A stretch of DNA of 64,000 bases, taken from positions 20,260,038 to 20,324,037 of the forward strand of contig NC_088879.1 in assembly GCF_032884065.1 (NCBI RefSeq), written 5' to 3'. Each line of letters starts with the position of its first letter. Position 1 is the first letter of the stretch. Under the pieces are notes generated by a model. That model saw only the letters and a list, made by a program, of their open reading frames with translations, made no database searches and was not told the DNA's origin. The stretch is from Artemia franciscana. Its lineage: Eukaryota; Arthropoda; Branchiopoda; Anostraca; Artemiidae. Position numbers and translations under genes: made by a program. Shown here piece by piece: positions 24,252-56,514 of this stretch.

Positions 24252-24582
24252 GTAAATAAAAAAGAAGGGTAAATAATACGGCATTAGACTTTACAGTCCC
24301 TACCAGCGGTGCTGATCTCCGTTTCTTGGCCCTTCAGCCAGGAGGTGCAATGGGGGGTTGGGGGCCAAACATCCTGTGCTTTCGCACACCCTTCCTGTTT
24401 ACCTTCCCCAGATTTCTCCAGGTAATCATCTAGAGCTGGATAGACTCTGGCTGAGCTTACAGAGTCACACCACTAACCCCCGTCCCAAACTAAATAATTG
24501 GGTAAACTACGATTTGAACCCTCGTCCTCTCAGACAAAGGATCCTGAATCCAGCGCACCAATCCACACGGCCAGGACGGCTC
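24252..24582 (-). mobile_element. tRNA-derived SINE, minus strand, with 13-bp target duplication
   Basis: Direct repeats TTAAGATTAGATG flank it at 24239-24251 and 24583-24595. On the minus strand the head resembles a tRNA: TGGCCGTGTGG fits an A box and GGTTCAAATC a B box of a pol III promoter. The body includes TCAGCCAGGAGG and CCAGCGGTGCTGATCTCC (plus-strand text) near the left end; a related fragment lies at 45575. Confidence 0.8.
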
Positions 24583-24879
24583 TTAAGATTAGATGCATGA
24601 TAATTAAATATATTATTGACGAAACAAATTGATCCCTTTGCCAGAAATCCTTGTCGCTTAAAATTTACTGTATTTTGTTTCATTCTGCATGCAATTGAAG
24701 TGCATTTTAATTTGAGTTTTTCTTTAAAGTAATTAAGAATAAACTTATTCCTACGAAAAAATTTCCTGAAATATATTCTCTGTCACCCAACCACCACCGA
24801 TATTTTGACCTTTGCCCCCCCCCCCCCCCCTGGAAAATTTCCTGCCGGCGTCCTTGCTATGGTTAGAAGACAAACAAAA

Positions 24880-26060
24880 ATTACAATGTCATGCGAAGTT
24901 ATACACGAATGAACGAATGAATCCTAACAGACAAAGTAAAAGGCTTGGGAAAAATGTGTGAATTATTGATGAACAAAAATGAAACAGAACGAAATCTGTA
25001 CTTAGGAGACATGTGACAACAAGCTGACAACGAATCACAACTTAAAAAGACAGACAACGAAATCTGCGACTGGACGACATGCCACAGAGAGGATCATATC
25101 TAATCGTAAACAAAAATGGTATGTAACAAAATCTGCGATTAGAAGAGAAGCAACAGCGAGAGTCATAGCTAACATCTGAACGAAAATAATGTACAGCGAA
25201 ATATGCACTTATAAGAATTACAACAAAGAGCATCAAGACGAATCACAAACTTAAAGGATTTATAATGAAATCTACGGTTAATTTTGGAAGAACATTTTTT
25301 CATGTGTAGGACGTCATATTCATATGCATTTAAAGAGCAACTTACATCATTTTTCCAGGGATGATCGTATCCTTTTCAGTATCTTTAACGCATGTGAAAT
25401 TATGCAAGATGACGAATGACTCCAACAGCTAAAGCAAAAGACATGGAACAAGTGACAGCAAATGTCACAAATCAAAACCTGAGGTTAGAAGTTCAATCAA
25501 AATCGCAATGCCATGCAAAATTATAGAGGATAAGGAATGGATCTTAACAGCTAAAGTAAAAAGTATGCAAAAATGTCTGTGTTAATGATGAACGGAAACG
25601 AAGTACAACAAAATCTGCGGTAGAAGACATGCGACAATAAGCATCGCAAACGAATTGAAAATTAGAATAATAGACAAAGAAATCTGTAGTTAGAAGGCAT
25701 GCAAGAGTGATGATCACGTTCAATTGTCAACAAACATGACGCAAGTGAAATCTCCGGCTAGAAGAGAAGCGACAGAAAGAATCACATCGAATCCCGAATT
25801 AAAATAATGCAGAATGAAATATGCGCTTGGAAGACTTGCAACAACAAGCATCGAAACAAATCGCAAACAAAAAGGCTTCACAAAGAAATCTGCGGTTAGA
25901 ATACAAGCAACAGCGTGAATCACAGCGAATCGTAAATGAAAATGACGCACAACAAAATCTGCGGTTATAAGACACTTGACAACCAGCACAATCAATCGAA
26001 TAGGAAGCAGACACATGCTAAATTATACAAGGTGACGAATTATACAAGGTAAATTCGGTA
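24880..26060. repeat. Divergent satellite, ~69-bp units with higher-order organisation
   Basis: The core '(G/A)AAATCTGCGGTTAGAAGACATG' recurs near 25061, 25131, 25198 and 25267, and again near 25609, 25680, 25748, 25815, 25885 and 25953, at 67-71 base spacing. A different block beginning CATGC(G/A)AA(G/A)TTATA precedes the series at 24893, 25393, 25513 and 26015, giving a larger ~600-bp pattern. The ~69-base period leaves several minus-strand frames open, which is why ORF finders report Cys/Phe-rich proteins here. I do not regard those as genes. Confidence 0.7.
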
Positions 26061-26814
26061 CCCCTCCCCCAAATTTTGATGGTACTTATTGCTAGCTATC
26101 TTTTATGAGAGTTGGTTTCTATATTATGTTCGTATCGGTTAGGAAGTATACATTTTTTTCTACTTGTAGTGTTAGTTATTTTTTTCTCTCGAGTACTAAC
26201 TGTGCTGTCATGCTGAATTTGTTATGAAGTAAAGTAGGCGCATTAGATTATTCTGTTTTACCACTTTTTTTAAACTGTTCACTCTGTGTTCTGTGTAGGT
26301 TGATGGGCTCTCTGTAAATTCATTCATTAACTGACGTATACCTAGTACAAAGCCAAAACAGACTGAGTCCCTTTTCGACAAAGGTGTCAACACACAACAA
26401 GGTCATCTGAAACTGTTCAAACAAGAGGATTTAGGCATAGGTTTCCTAGTTTCCACAGGGATGGGACCTTTAACCAAACTTTAGGTGGAGCTGCCCTCTT
26501 ATTTTTAGGCAAATATACCTTTAGTGGACCTAATTATACATTTTTTTTATTTAAACTCTAGTTTATGGGCTTCTTGCTATCTTGGATAGTTGATGCACGC
26601 GAATAAAATTTCCAGAACTGATCAAGGGCCAAAAATACACCCTGGAAAGATATTACCAAGCTACAATGTCTACCCTTTTATTGTTTCTCGGGATTAGAAG
26701 ATTGCATACATGAAAGGTCTGTAGGCTACCTACCTAAATTCTGATTACAATTTTTTTATACCTTAATTTTGAGTTTTCAGTCTTTTTCATTGACTTTAGT
26801 TTTTGAAAACATTA
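26061..26814. other. Intergenic stretch, nothing recognised
   Basis: No gene, RNA or repeat that I can support. Confidence 0.4.
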
Positions 26815-26985
26815 TTTCAGTAGAAGTTTAACCATATTAAGGGTTTCGCCTAAATTTAAGACATAATCTTACAGATCAATTTTTATAAATTGATAATTTT
26901 TATACCTTAATTTTGAGTTTTCAGTAGAAGTTTAACCCATATTAAGGGTTTTGCCTAAATTTAAGACATAATCTTACAGCTCTTT
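26815..26985 (+). repeat. ~103-bp tandem duplication
   Basis: CAGTAGAAGTTTAAC and ACATAATCTTACAG with the sequence between them occur twice, about 103 bases apart, with few differences. Confidence 0.85.
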
Positions 26986-27621
26986 AAAACTTTATAAATC
27001 AGGATTGAACGGAGTTATGAAGCTGAAATTTGTTTTTTGTGCCTAATTTAAGCAGAATATCTGCTTTGCAGTTCGTCGCATCTATAAAACAAAGATTGTT
27101 AAAGGTCATCAAAGGTCACTGCCCTCTGGAGGGGGTGGAGTGGATATATGTCCTTCAAAATAACTTCCTAGTAGATCATTAATGCTATAAATTTGTTCCT
27201 GAGAGTTTCTTTCACCTGACTCAACTACTTTCCATAATAGCGAAAAGCCCCCTAAAGTAGGGTTTCAACCTATTTTTGATTTGTCCTTTGAATAAAATTC
27301 TTAATTAGACGAGGGGGGTAACTAACACCATCTGGCCGTACTAAGAAAGTCAACTAGATTTATTCCAGAATTAATAACTATTCATTAAAAGTTACGCATA
27401 GAGTCGGCAGCTTTCTTATTATAATTTTGAATCAGATGAGATTTGTCACCTAAGATGGTAAAATAGGTCAAACAGTAATTACCTGTCTTCAAAGCAGCCG
27501 CCATAAAGCCGCATTTCTGTTGACGGTCCAATCAAGTTCATCCTAACCTTAGAGGCACAGCCAATCAGACAGTTCTTTCACCTGTGGGATCTCTAACTTT
27601 TAGAGAAAAAAATTGATCAGT

Positions 27622-27624
27622 TAA
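27622..27624 (+). other. In-frame stop just upstream of the Wnt2 start codon
   Basis: TAA lies four codons before ATG 27634 in the same frame with no other ATG between them. This fixes 27634 as the first possible start in this exon. Confidence 0.85.
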
Positions 27625-27633
27625 TATAAAGAA

Positions 27634-46689
<19,056 letters not shown>

Positions 46690-46903
46690 CAATGTGATAT
46701 AAAAAGTTTAAGCATCATCTGTGATTTTTTGTAGTATAACAATGCTTTTATATGTTAATATTTGTTCAGAAGTACCTCAGTTTCATGTAAATATTTTGCG
46801 TTGTATAGTTTTATTTTTTCTCTTTAAGTGAATTTTCGTTTATTTTCAAGGAGTTGTTATAATTTTATCTAATTGCTATTGATATTATGTTCCGTCCCTT
46901 TAA

Positions 46904-46909
46904 AATAAA
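46904..46909 (+). terminator. Candidate poly(A) signal of Wnt2
   Basis: AATAAA 215 bases after the stop, in AT-rich 3' sequence. It supports 46689 as the true end of the gene. Confidence 0.5.
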
Positions 46910-47119
46910 TTAAGTAAATATATTAAGTACGTTTCTTTTCTGCTCTTTTAATATATTTCCGAATTGAGGCAAAAAAGGAAGCAAGAATATTAAAAAGAGA
47001 AAAGTTACATTTATATAAAAATATTCCGCTACTGACTATCAGCAAAATAATAAAAAGCACCTAAATGTGGACTCACTTCATTCTTGCATTATCAGTTCAA
47101 TACTTAATTAGTTTTTGCA

Positions 47120-47340
47120 ATAGTTCAGAGCTTAGATCATTTGACATTGAGTCAGAATTCCCTTTGACCCGTCATAAGAATTCTATAATTTGGGCTTAGC
47201 TCGTTTCTGCAATGAGTCAGAACTTAGATCATTTAACACTGAGTCAGAATTATGTTTGACAAGTCGTAAGAATTCTACAATTTGAACTTAGCTCGTTTTC
47301 GCCATGAGTCAAAACTTACAATATTTTGCATCCAAAATTC
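47120..47340 (+). repeat. ~90-bp tandem repeat, 2.3 copies
   Basis: 'CAGA(G/A)CTTAGATCATTT' and 'TTGAGTCAGAATT...GTCATAAGAATTCTA...TTAGCTCGTTT' recur near 47128, 47218 and partly 47306. Confidence 0.8.
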
Positions 47341-50300
47341 TACCAATTGGATATACTCAGGTCATTGAGCATACTTGGACGTCAGCACATTACAAAGAGA
47401 AAACATACTTCGGTAAAAAAAAAATTCCCTGTTAATGACTGCTTTTTAAAAATGCCTGTTTTCTTAATTTCATAATGCAGGAGCTAGTAGCCTACTGAGC
47501 CAATTTTTTTGTATATATCTAGATAATTATTCACAAATCAAACTAGCCTAACCTTATACTAATAACACAGATTTGGTGGGACGACTTTCGCAAAAATATT
47601 CACATATTCCTTTTTTCGTATTTGAGAGGAAATGAGTTTAGAAAGAGTCAAAATATGTCAGTGTTATAAACGTGGTAGTTTCATGTTAGCTAAAACACGT
47701 TTTCTTTACCTCTGGAGATGTAAGAACTTAGAAACCGACAACAATGTTATTACTGATAAACAAGGTGGACAATACGATTTACAGGTGGGCTTTCAGATCG
47801 AGGAATTCTCGATTAGACAACATATATATTGCTTGGCATATTTTCACACTACATTATTTCAGAATTTTTTTTTTTCTAGCATAAACAACAAAGATACCAC
47901 CTATTTTAAAGCTTGTCAGTTTAAAAAGATTTATTTTATATTTCTTTTTTTTTTACGTTGGCTCTACAGATATCGAGTTCATAGAAACGGCTTTTAGAAG
48001 ATATAAGAAAAAAAAATTCTGCGAGAATCCAACTGGACTGCTCCTTTGTTGTTAACGTACAGTGACTGGACAACCCCACCTGCTGGCTTTTTACTACCGT
48101 AAAGTACGATTTCCAATTTAGTGAGTTGATTCATGTTAAATTTCCAGCCTAATTTCTATGATTGGCAAAAGTGAAGGTTTAAGGCATAACTTTTTTTTTG
48201 AAATTAGAAAAGAAAGCTTGTAATATCAATTATATTATCTATCATATATAGTGCTAGAATGATATACTTGGCAACAATTTGACATTGATTTATAAACGCA
48301 TTTTACGCTAATTCAATTGACAGAAGAACACTTGACTGAAGAAGACGCAACAACTGTAAGTCCTTGATTTATTTTTTTTTATCTGCATGTGTGATACTAT
48401 GGGGCGGTACACCCTTCTATAGTTGTCGAACAGCTAGGACAAACTGGTAGTAAGACTTGATTTCCCCCCAAAAAAATACGAAAATTACCGTGAAACTCTT
48501 CTAATTTCCCTATTCCAATAAAGATAATGCGATATTAGGGTAAGGTTGATCATAATAAGCCAAATTTTTAATACTTCGGATCGAATGCTTTGTTCATAAA
48601 AAGGAAATTAAACAAAACTATTCTCAGATTCACATGGAACATCGGAGAGGCTGGCTTCACAGAGAACACTAAAAAGGAAAGAAACATTACAAGTTAAATA
48701 AAAATGATGAAAGACGAAAGGACAAAACGCAAAGAAAAATAAGGAATAAAGCGAAAATTTTCTAATAAGAACACATACAATACCAACAATTCAAATGACT
48801 TTCAACCTGATAACAGCATGAAAAGTGGGACACCCCTCCCCCACCAAAAAAAGCAACCCACGTTGAATAGTATGATTATTCATCAAATGAATATTGAAGG
48901 AACAGCCGAATAAAATTTAAATTAATACCAAATCTTACCTAGGCTTAACGTATAATATATAGAATCATTAATATATAAAAATGTTAATATATAAACGTTT
49001 CATCTTTAGAAGCAGTACAAGTTAAATGGAAATCATGCAGTTCCTTCTGATCCATAATAATAAATGCCCATTTTGTATTACTCTTTTTGAATCAAAATTT
49101 AGCTAAATTGGTGACAGGTCATAATTTAAATTGTCCTTCATGCCATGTAACGACGAAAATAATCAAGCGCTCTTCCCTTATCTAATTTGAAAGAATTTGT
49201 ACGGTCAATTGGTAATTTGTATGGTCAGTAAGGCATTTAGATTAAAGAAAAAAATCGACATGTCAAGTACTGCTCAGTGTACACCATTTTCATTGACCTT
49301 GCTCGCCATCTAGTTGATATCTTTTAATTCAAAAATCAGCCTCACTTTTTAAATATGTGTATCATCTTTTCGATGAGATGTCTCTCCGACAGTTTTAGTT
49401 GGAAACATGTGTGGTATGTTTGATGATTATAATATTAATTTATTTAAATGAAGCTTGCAGGATGAATTTGACTGTCTATTTGCCCTTCTATCAACCCATG
49501 TCTTTCTTTTTGTCATTTTTCATCTACCAGAGAAGTTCCGTTGGCTAAAATTACTCTTTATTCATAAAACCTCTTGATTCACTTTTTTCTCCACTAAGTT
49601 AATCCTAACCAGCAGGGGTATTGTGGATAACAGGGTATACAAAAAGTACTTTGAAAACTGCTACCAGTGTCGAATAGAAAAGTCATCAGCCTAATCTATC
49701 CTTTGGCAACCGTGTGACCCGAAACTAGAGCATACTTGTCTTTCAGGTTTTTTGAAATGCAGGGGAGGATAAAGAAAGCAAAATTCTATCCCAAGTGGAA
49801 CTACCAGCTTAAAGTTAACTATCCAGCTTAATCTGCAATCCCCAAGCTAACCTAGTTCTATTTTATTCAGACTTGATTTTGGATTAAAATGATTACTGAA
49901 CAACAGACTGAATTGCAGGATAATTCGGTGCTTATTTGAGATTCAAATATATCGCAATATTACAACGCTAGGTAAAGCAAGACTGCACAAAAATTTTGAG
50001 CCGAATCGGATGAGAGGTAGGGGTCAAAATAAGCATATTAAATTTTGACAACCAACAGACCGAGAAAGCAAATTAAGTAAACATGGTAAAATAAAAAAAA
50101 ATGCTGATTAATTCTCACTTACAAAGAAATCTCAACTTTCATCCTATTCAATTGTAGATTAGTCAAGTCAAATATCTAAGTTCTTTTGAATTTTTTTAGT
50201 TTTTGAATGATGTCACTAGACATTGCACTGTAAGTGACGCTAGCGAGATCTTAATCGTTTTTTTTTCTCATGACGACCCAACTGTTATTGTTTTCCCCAT

Positions 50301-51079
50301 TTTGTATAGTGTAGGTTGAACAGGTGAAGAAAAAGAAGACGAGTTTTCATTCGCTCGTTTTCGTTCAGATCCCATTCAGGTAAAAATTGCCTGGAGAGTG
50401 TTAAGGGAGGGGACAATATCTGTCTTGGCTTTTTCTACAATTGGCCATGACCTTGCCCAAGGGCAATTCTTTGTGATAAAATAAGATTAATTCCGCATTC
50501 AATGGATACGAAAATGTAGAAGCCTTTTAGGATTACGAATCCTCTATAAGCGTTACTGGCCAATGACACCAAGGATTTGAGTGAGAACTTGGCACTGCCA
50601 CTGCAGTGGCAAGTAAGGGCGTAATAGCAAATAGTTACTTTTTGGGTAGAACTAGATTAGTTGAACTATATAAATACTTTTTATTAGATTTGCCGATTGA
50701 AGCCGGATTGAATGCTTCTACCTAGGAGGGTATAACGAATGTTCAACTATTACAAGAAATTGATTCCACGCTGAGCTTGATTTCATGTCTAATAGAGACC
50801 ATGGAAATAGATAATAGATTTTATAGATTAAAGATCTATCGGGAATATCTAATCATATTACAAGACAAAAGAATAACTGGTAAGCATTTGAAGTTAGTAC
50901 TAAATTACGCTCTTTCCAAGGACCACCAAGCAAATCCGAGAGGAGGAAAAGCTGTATATAAATGGCAAGTTGCCCATTTACACTTTCCTCTAATCATAGG
51001 CAGCGCAATAGCGCTGCCTAAGTAAAGAGCAATGTGGGAACAATGTATTATTATTTATTTTGTTTTATGACCAGAGCAC
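47341..51079. other. Intergenic stretch, nothing recognised
   Basis: Two open frames, 47632-47997 (121 codons) and 50777-51025 (82 codons), have ordinary composition but match no family I know. No partner exons, signal peptide or motif was found. They may be chance or decayed element frames. Confidence 0.35.
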
Positions 51080-53450
51080 TTCGAATCAAAAGAGTTGTCG
51101 TATAAACTTCAAAAAAGAGTCGTTCGATTGGAAATTGAAGGGGTTAGTGCCCTTTTTAGTAGTCAAAAGTGATCGTAGGGCAGCCAACCCCCCTCCCTCC
51201 CACGCAACCCAATTCCCCAAACATATCCAATCAAAATTCTGAGAAAGCCATTTTGTCCAACGTTGTTGAAAGGTCGCAAATTTGTATTTGAGGATGACAA
51301 CCCCCCCCCCCAAATCCCTCAGGGCAAGGGTTGTAAGTTATGCCCTGGAAGCATATAAGGTTTATACAGAGAGGGTGATCGTAAAAACTTCGGAATGGGC
51401 TCATTTGATTATAAATCAAATGTTCTAGTACCCTTTTCAAGATTCAGAGTAATAGAAGGGTGGAACCCCCCCCCCCCCCAACACCTCGCATTTTCTCGAA
51501 ATGCGCCTGATAGAAATTTTGAGATGGCCACTTGTTGTCGTAGAAACTTCGGAAAGAGGTCATTAGATTGGTAATTGAAAGGACTAGTGCTCTTTTTAAT
51601 ATGCAAAAGTGATTGGAGGGCAGCTAATCCCTCTCCCATGCCCATCATTTCCCCAAACACATCCAATCAAAATTTTGCGATAGCCATTTTGTTCAATGTC
51701 GCTGAAAGATCAGGAAAAATATGTCTCAGAGGATGTTACCCCCCCCCCCCCCCACACACACATACACACAGCTCTCAGGGCAAGGGTTGTGAGTTGTGCC
51801 CTGGGGGCATATAAGGTATGTACAGAACTGATCACATAAACTTCGGAAGGGGGTCATTGCATTGGTCATCAGAAGTTCTAGTGCCATTTTTGAGATTCAG
51901 AGTGATCGGAGGGTGGATTATTACCCCCACACCGTATTTTCCCGAAATGCATATGATAAAAATTTTGTGATGGCCATTTGTTGTCGTATAAACTTATAAA
52001 AGAGCTCATTAGATTGGAAATTGAAAGGGCTAGTGCTCTTTTTAATAGTCGAAAGTGACTGGAGGGCGACCAATCCCCCTCCCACGCCCATCATTTCCTC
52101 AAACACAGGCAATCAAAATTTAGAGATAGCCATTTTGTCCAACGCAGTTGAAAGGTCCGGAAAATTGTCTTTGAGGACGATAACCCCCCACAGCCCTCAG
52201 GGCAAGGGTTTTAAGTTATGTCCTGGGGGCATATAAGGTATATACAGAAAGGATGGTCGTATAAACTTCAGAGTGGACTCATTGCATTGGTGATCAGAAG
52301 TTCTAGTGTCCTTTTTAAGATTCAGAGTGATCGGAGGGTAGATACCCCACACCTCGTATTTTCCCGAAATACATCTGATAAAATTTTTGAGATGGCAATT
52401 TGTTGTCGTAGAAACTTCGAAAACATCACTCGATTGGAAATTGAAAGAGCCAATGCCCTTTTTAATAGTCAAAAGTTATTGGAGGGCAACTAACCCCCCT
52501 CCCACACCTACCATTTCCCAAAACACATCCAATCAAAATTTTGCGATAGCCACTTTGTTCAACGTTATTGAAAGGTCGGGAAACTATGTCTTTGCGGATG
52601 ACAACTCTCCCCCCACATCCCTCAGGGCAAGGGTTGTAGGTTATGCCCTGGGGGTATATAAGGTATATGTAGAAAGGGTGATCGTATAAACTTCGGATGA
52701 AGCTCATTGGATTGATAATCACAAATTATAGTTCCTTTATTAAGATTCAGAGTGACCGGAGGGTGAATATCCCCCCATACCTCGTATTTTCCCAAAATGC
52801 ATCTGATAGGAATTTTGAGATGGTAATTTGTTGTCGTAGAAACTTCGAAAGCAGCTAATGCGATTGTAAATTGAAAGGGCCAGTGCCGATTCCATTAGTC
52901 GAAGTGATTGGAGGGCAACTAACGCTCCTCCCTCGCCCACCATTTCCCATAGCACATCCAATCAAAATTTTGAGATAGTCATTTTGTTGAACATAATTGG
53001 AAGGTCCAAAAATCACGTCTTTGAGCTCGACCCCCCCCCCTACATAACCCTCAGGGCAAGGCTTGTCAGGGCAGGGCAGGACAAATAACGTATGTATAGA
53101 AAGGATGATCGTATAAACTTCCGAGGGGCTCATTGGACTAGTAATGGAAAGTTCTAGTGCCCTTTCAAAAATTCAGAAAATCGGAGGGTGTACCCCCCCC
53201 CCGCCACCTCGTATTTTCCCAAAATGCATCTGATAGAAATTTTGAAATGACCATTTATTGTCGTAGAAACTTTGAAAAAAGGCTCATTCGATTGGAAATT
53301 AAAAGGGCTAGTGCACTTTTTATTAGTGAAAAGTGATTGGATGGCAACAAGTCCCCCCTCACGCCCATCAATTCCCCAAAATACATCTAATCAAAATTTT
53401 GAGATAGCCAATTAGTTCAGCGTAGTCAAAAGGTCCGGAAATTACCATCT
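51080..53450 (+). repeat. Tandem array of ~425-bp dimeric units, about 5.5 copies
   Basis: Anchor 'CGTATAAACTTC(G/A)GA' recurs near 51378, 51830, 52253, 52680 and 53105, with spacings of 452, 423, 427 and 425. Each unit has two related ~210-bp halves plus GGGCAAGGGTTGTAAGTTAT and GGGGGCATATAAGGTAT. C-runs vary in length between copies. Many weak open frames on both strands are by-products. Confidence 0.9.
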
Positions 53451-54370
53451 TTGACAACCCCCCTACCTTCTCAAGACCAGAATATAATGTGCACTTAACT
53501 GGAAAAAAATGGCTGTGGATTGTCAGTTTAGTCTACAAATACTGATATACATTCCTTAAAGTTTTAATAATTTTTATTAATCAAAGTTAAAAAAGTTAAC
53601 AGTTGAAACATATTTTGTTTATTTATATCATACAATAAATAACCGAGTCAAACTCAAAACGAGCAAAAATTAACATGAGTAGGGCTGACAACCCCCATGC
53701 CTTCTCAAGACCAGAACATAATTTGCACTTTACTGAGAAAAAAAAATACAAATAAAAAGTTTTCACTTGTTTAAAGCGTTTTTGCTAGACATATGAAGGG
53801 GGAAGTTTTCCCCCTTGCACTCCAACTAAAGTGTGAGTGTCTGCTGCCCTTTTCAAGAGTAAGAAGAGAATGTAGGACAAACAGCCCTTCTTTCAAACCC
53901 ATTCCTTTTCCAGACGCATCCAATCAAAGTTTTGAGACAGCTATTTTTTCAGCATAATAAAATGGTCCAACAAATATGTCTTTATGGGTATTAGGCGTGT
54001 CAACCCGCCACAATTATCCAATTGGTCCATTATGCTTTAAATCTAAATGTTGCTTTAAAATAAAACAAAAGGCATTGTGTTTATGGTTCCCAATAAGACA
54101 CTTTAGCAATATATCTAGAACGACTGGCGGTATTAGATTAAAACTGTTGGGATACTGTTGAGATACTATTACTACTTCTGCTCTTACAATTTAAATAAAT
54201 AAAAAGAGTGTAAGTGTATCCAGGTTGTCTAAGAGCATAGAAAAAATCTTTTGGGAATGATATTAAGTTTTATTTTTCAAGTCAAATCCAGAAGCTAAAA
54301 ATTGTTGAAAAATTTTCCCCGACATACAGATAGTAACCCATACTATGGATTTTTATAGGAAAAAAAAACT
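53451..54370 (+). repeat. Tail of the array element, partly duplicated
   Basis: CTTCTCAAGACCAGAA occurs at about 53470 and again at 53700. Then come AAAAGAGTGTAAGTGTA, CCAGGTTGTCTAAGAGC and CCCATACTATGGATT, in the order seen at 12561-12990. Confidence 0.7.
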
Positions 54371-54403
54371 GAAAAAATATACAATGTTATTTTTTCCACA
54401 AAA

Positions 54404-54690
54404 TGTTAGCCTAAGGACTTTGTAGCTGTTCCTTAAAGTTATTAATATAGAATTTCATTTGAATTCTTAGCACATCAAATTATTTAACGAATTCATTTAT
54501 CGAAATTATTAACCGAAGTCAAAAACTTCAAGCCCAGAGCTGACTATATTATTAAAAGATCGTGAGCCAGGTTTCCATTAAGATGAAGGAATTAACTATA
54601 GATGTAAGCCCAGGGACTCTGTGGCTGTTTCTTAAAATTGTTATTATAGAATTTCATTCCGAATTCTTAGTACATTAAATTATTAAGCGA
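54404..54690 (+). repeat. ~195-bp tandem duplication
   Basis: 'GTTAGCCTAAGGACTTTGTA' at 54404 and 'GTAAGCCCAGGGACTCTGTG' at 54603 start two related ~90-bp blocks that share TAGAATTTCATT and AATTCTTAG.ACAT.AAAT. Confidence 0.75.
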
Positions 54691-56514
54691 ATTTCCTTTA
54701 AGAATGGTAAGAGCTTGATACTTGGGGCAGTTACATAGCTCCCGCTGAATAACATGAGATATATTACACGACGGATTCAGATGTTTATCTTGTAAATATG
54801 ATAACGATTACTTTTTAATTTTGATGGATATTATTGCTTATATTTGTATATGTAATTGAAAAGACATCAGACGTCATTATGTCAGCTCTATTCGATATTT
54901 ACAAGACACCTAGATACAGCAAATACAGTAATTGAAAGTTAATTGTTGGAGTTAGGGCTGTGCTCAGATAATGTAGGCTACTATTGATTGACATTCAAGA
55001 CTTGCAAAGAATACAGTCAGGGGAGTTTACCTGTCAATTAGAAATTAATCCTAGCATAATTGATGATGTTTTGGTCTCCCTAGAACTAATGAAACAAATA
55101 GTAGGCATTACGTTGCAGCAAACAAGACGCATTTTTGTATCACCTCCCAGAAGAGATGAAATTAAGTTTTAAAGCAGGATTTTCTTGGCAATAGAAAAAC
55201 TTTAGTTAGAAATTACAGAATAGAGTATTTTGGTTCATATAAGAAATCTTTCAAGACAGATTGGAACAGTGATAAGTTAGATTTTATGAACAATAAAATA
55301 TGACGTTTTTAGTGAATTGAATTCTACTATTCACTGGTGTGCTAAAGCAAGCGAAAACATAAGTAAGAAATAAAGAGTTAGTTTTCTTTTATGATGAATG
55401 TAGAGTTGTGAAAAAGAAATTGGATAATCAATTAGGTTTACCGAATAAATCCTTTTTAGAGCAAGAATTATTATTAACACTTAAATAAAAGAAACAATCA
55501 AATTGACTAAAAATGAGAAAAAGAAAAACGAGAGAGACTTAGGGAAGATGAGAAGGAGTCCATACAAAAGAATCCTTGTAAAAAATGAAAGGATATAATA
55601 AGAAACTAAATGATCAAATATGAGACCAAAACAGTAGCTACTTGGCCTAAATATTTAGAGAATGTGAGTGGGAAGTTCTAAATTCTGAGAGATACAATAT
55701 TTAGTAACTTATCTGGGAAAGTCTTAAATAGTCATTTGACGATCGAATAGAGCCATGGTGTAGTGAACAAAGACCTAGGAGGTTTTAGAAAACATTATGG
55801 TGTTAAAAAGTATGGTAAAAAGTATATGGTTTAAAAAGTATGAATCAGAAAAAAGCAGCTAAATTTTTCCTATTTTTGGATTTTAGAAAAGCTTTTGGTA
55901 ATGTCTAGAGCCCTGGAGTTGTGGGGTTACCGCCTTAGTCTATTCGTCTGTTTGTAAGTATGAATTTTGAAGCAAAGCCGATAGACGGTGTTGTTGAACC
56001 ATAACTTTGTTGACATTTAATTTTTAAGTACTAACTACTCTATAGACTTTTAAACAGAGTTTTAGAGCCAATATGGAGCCACATTGTTTTTTGGATGGAA
56101 CGTTCCATTATGCGTTCGAAAATCCATTCATAGTCTTTCCGTCACCAACATGCTTCGCAAATTGATTTTCTTTTTTTTTAGTAAAACAAATTACAAAAAA
56201 AAAAACAATTAAAAACTTCTGATCCAGGTAAATTCAATAAAAAAAAATCCACATAAAACTGCAGGGGTTAAAAAGAATACGATAAAAAGTGAATTTGACA
56301 ACGTATACAATTCACTTTTTCTAAACGATAGGATTTTCTCAAATACTCCGAATTTTTTAATTTCCCTTCCAGATTGGCCAACTTGAAAATTCTTCATGTA
56401 TTCTCAAATTCAGGTTGAAAAGCCACAGCATGCTTGCATCATTCATTTTCTGAGCAATATAAGAGTTTACTTCTGTACATCAGTATTATTCAAACTCCCA
56501 ATCAAACAGATACT
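54691..56514. other. Intergenic stretch with a possible decayed retroelement
   Basis: Near 55865-55905 the plus strand reads FLFLDFRKAFGNV, which resembles the RT block A of non-LTR elements (FLDFRKAFD.V). Flanking sequence is too decayed to confirm. The open frame at 54984-55172 is not recognised. Confidence 0.35.

Noticed and set aside
25042-26016. Cys/Phe-rich minus-strand proteins
   Set aside because: Open only because the satellite period is near 69 bases; frames shift between units.
24880-26060. CRISPR-like array
   Set aside because: Repeats are diverged and lack unique spacers of constant length; the genome is animal nuclear.
47632-47997. 121-codon open frame as a new gene
   Set aside because: No recognisable domain, no partner exons and a low-complexity Phe-rich end. 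Chance cannot be excluded, so it is only mentioned in the gap entry.
51086-53133. About a dozen open frames of 60-100 codons on both strands
   Set aside because: All are by-products of the 425-bp tandem units and change frame between units.
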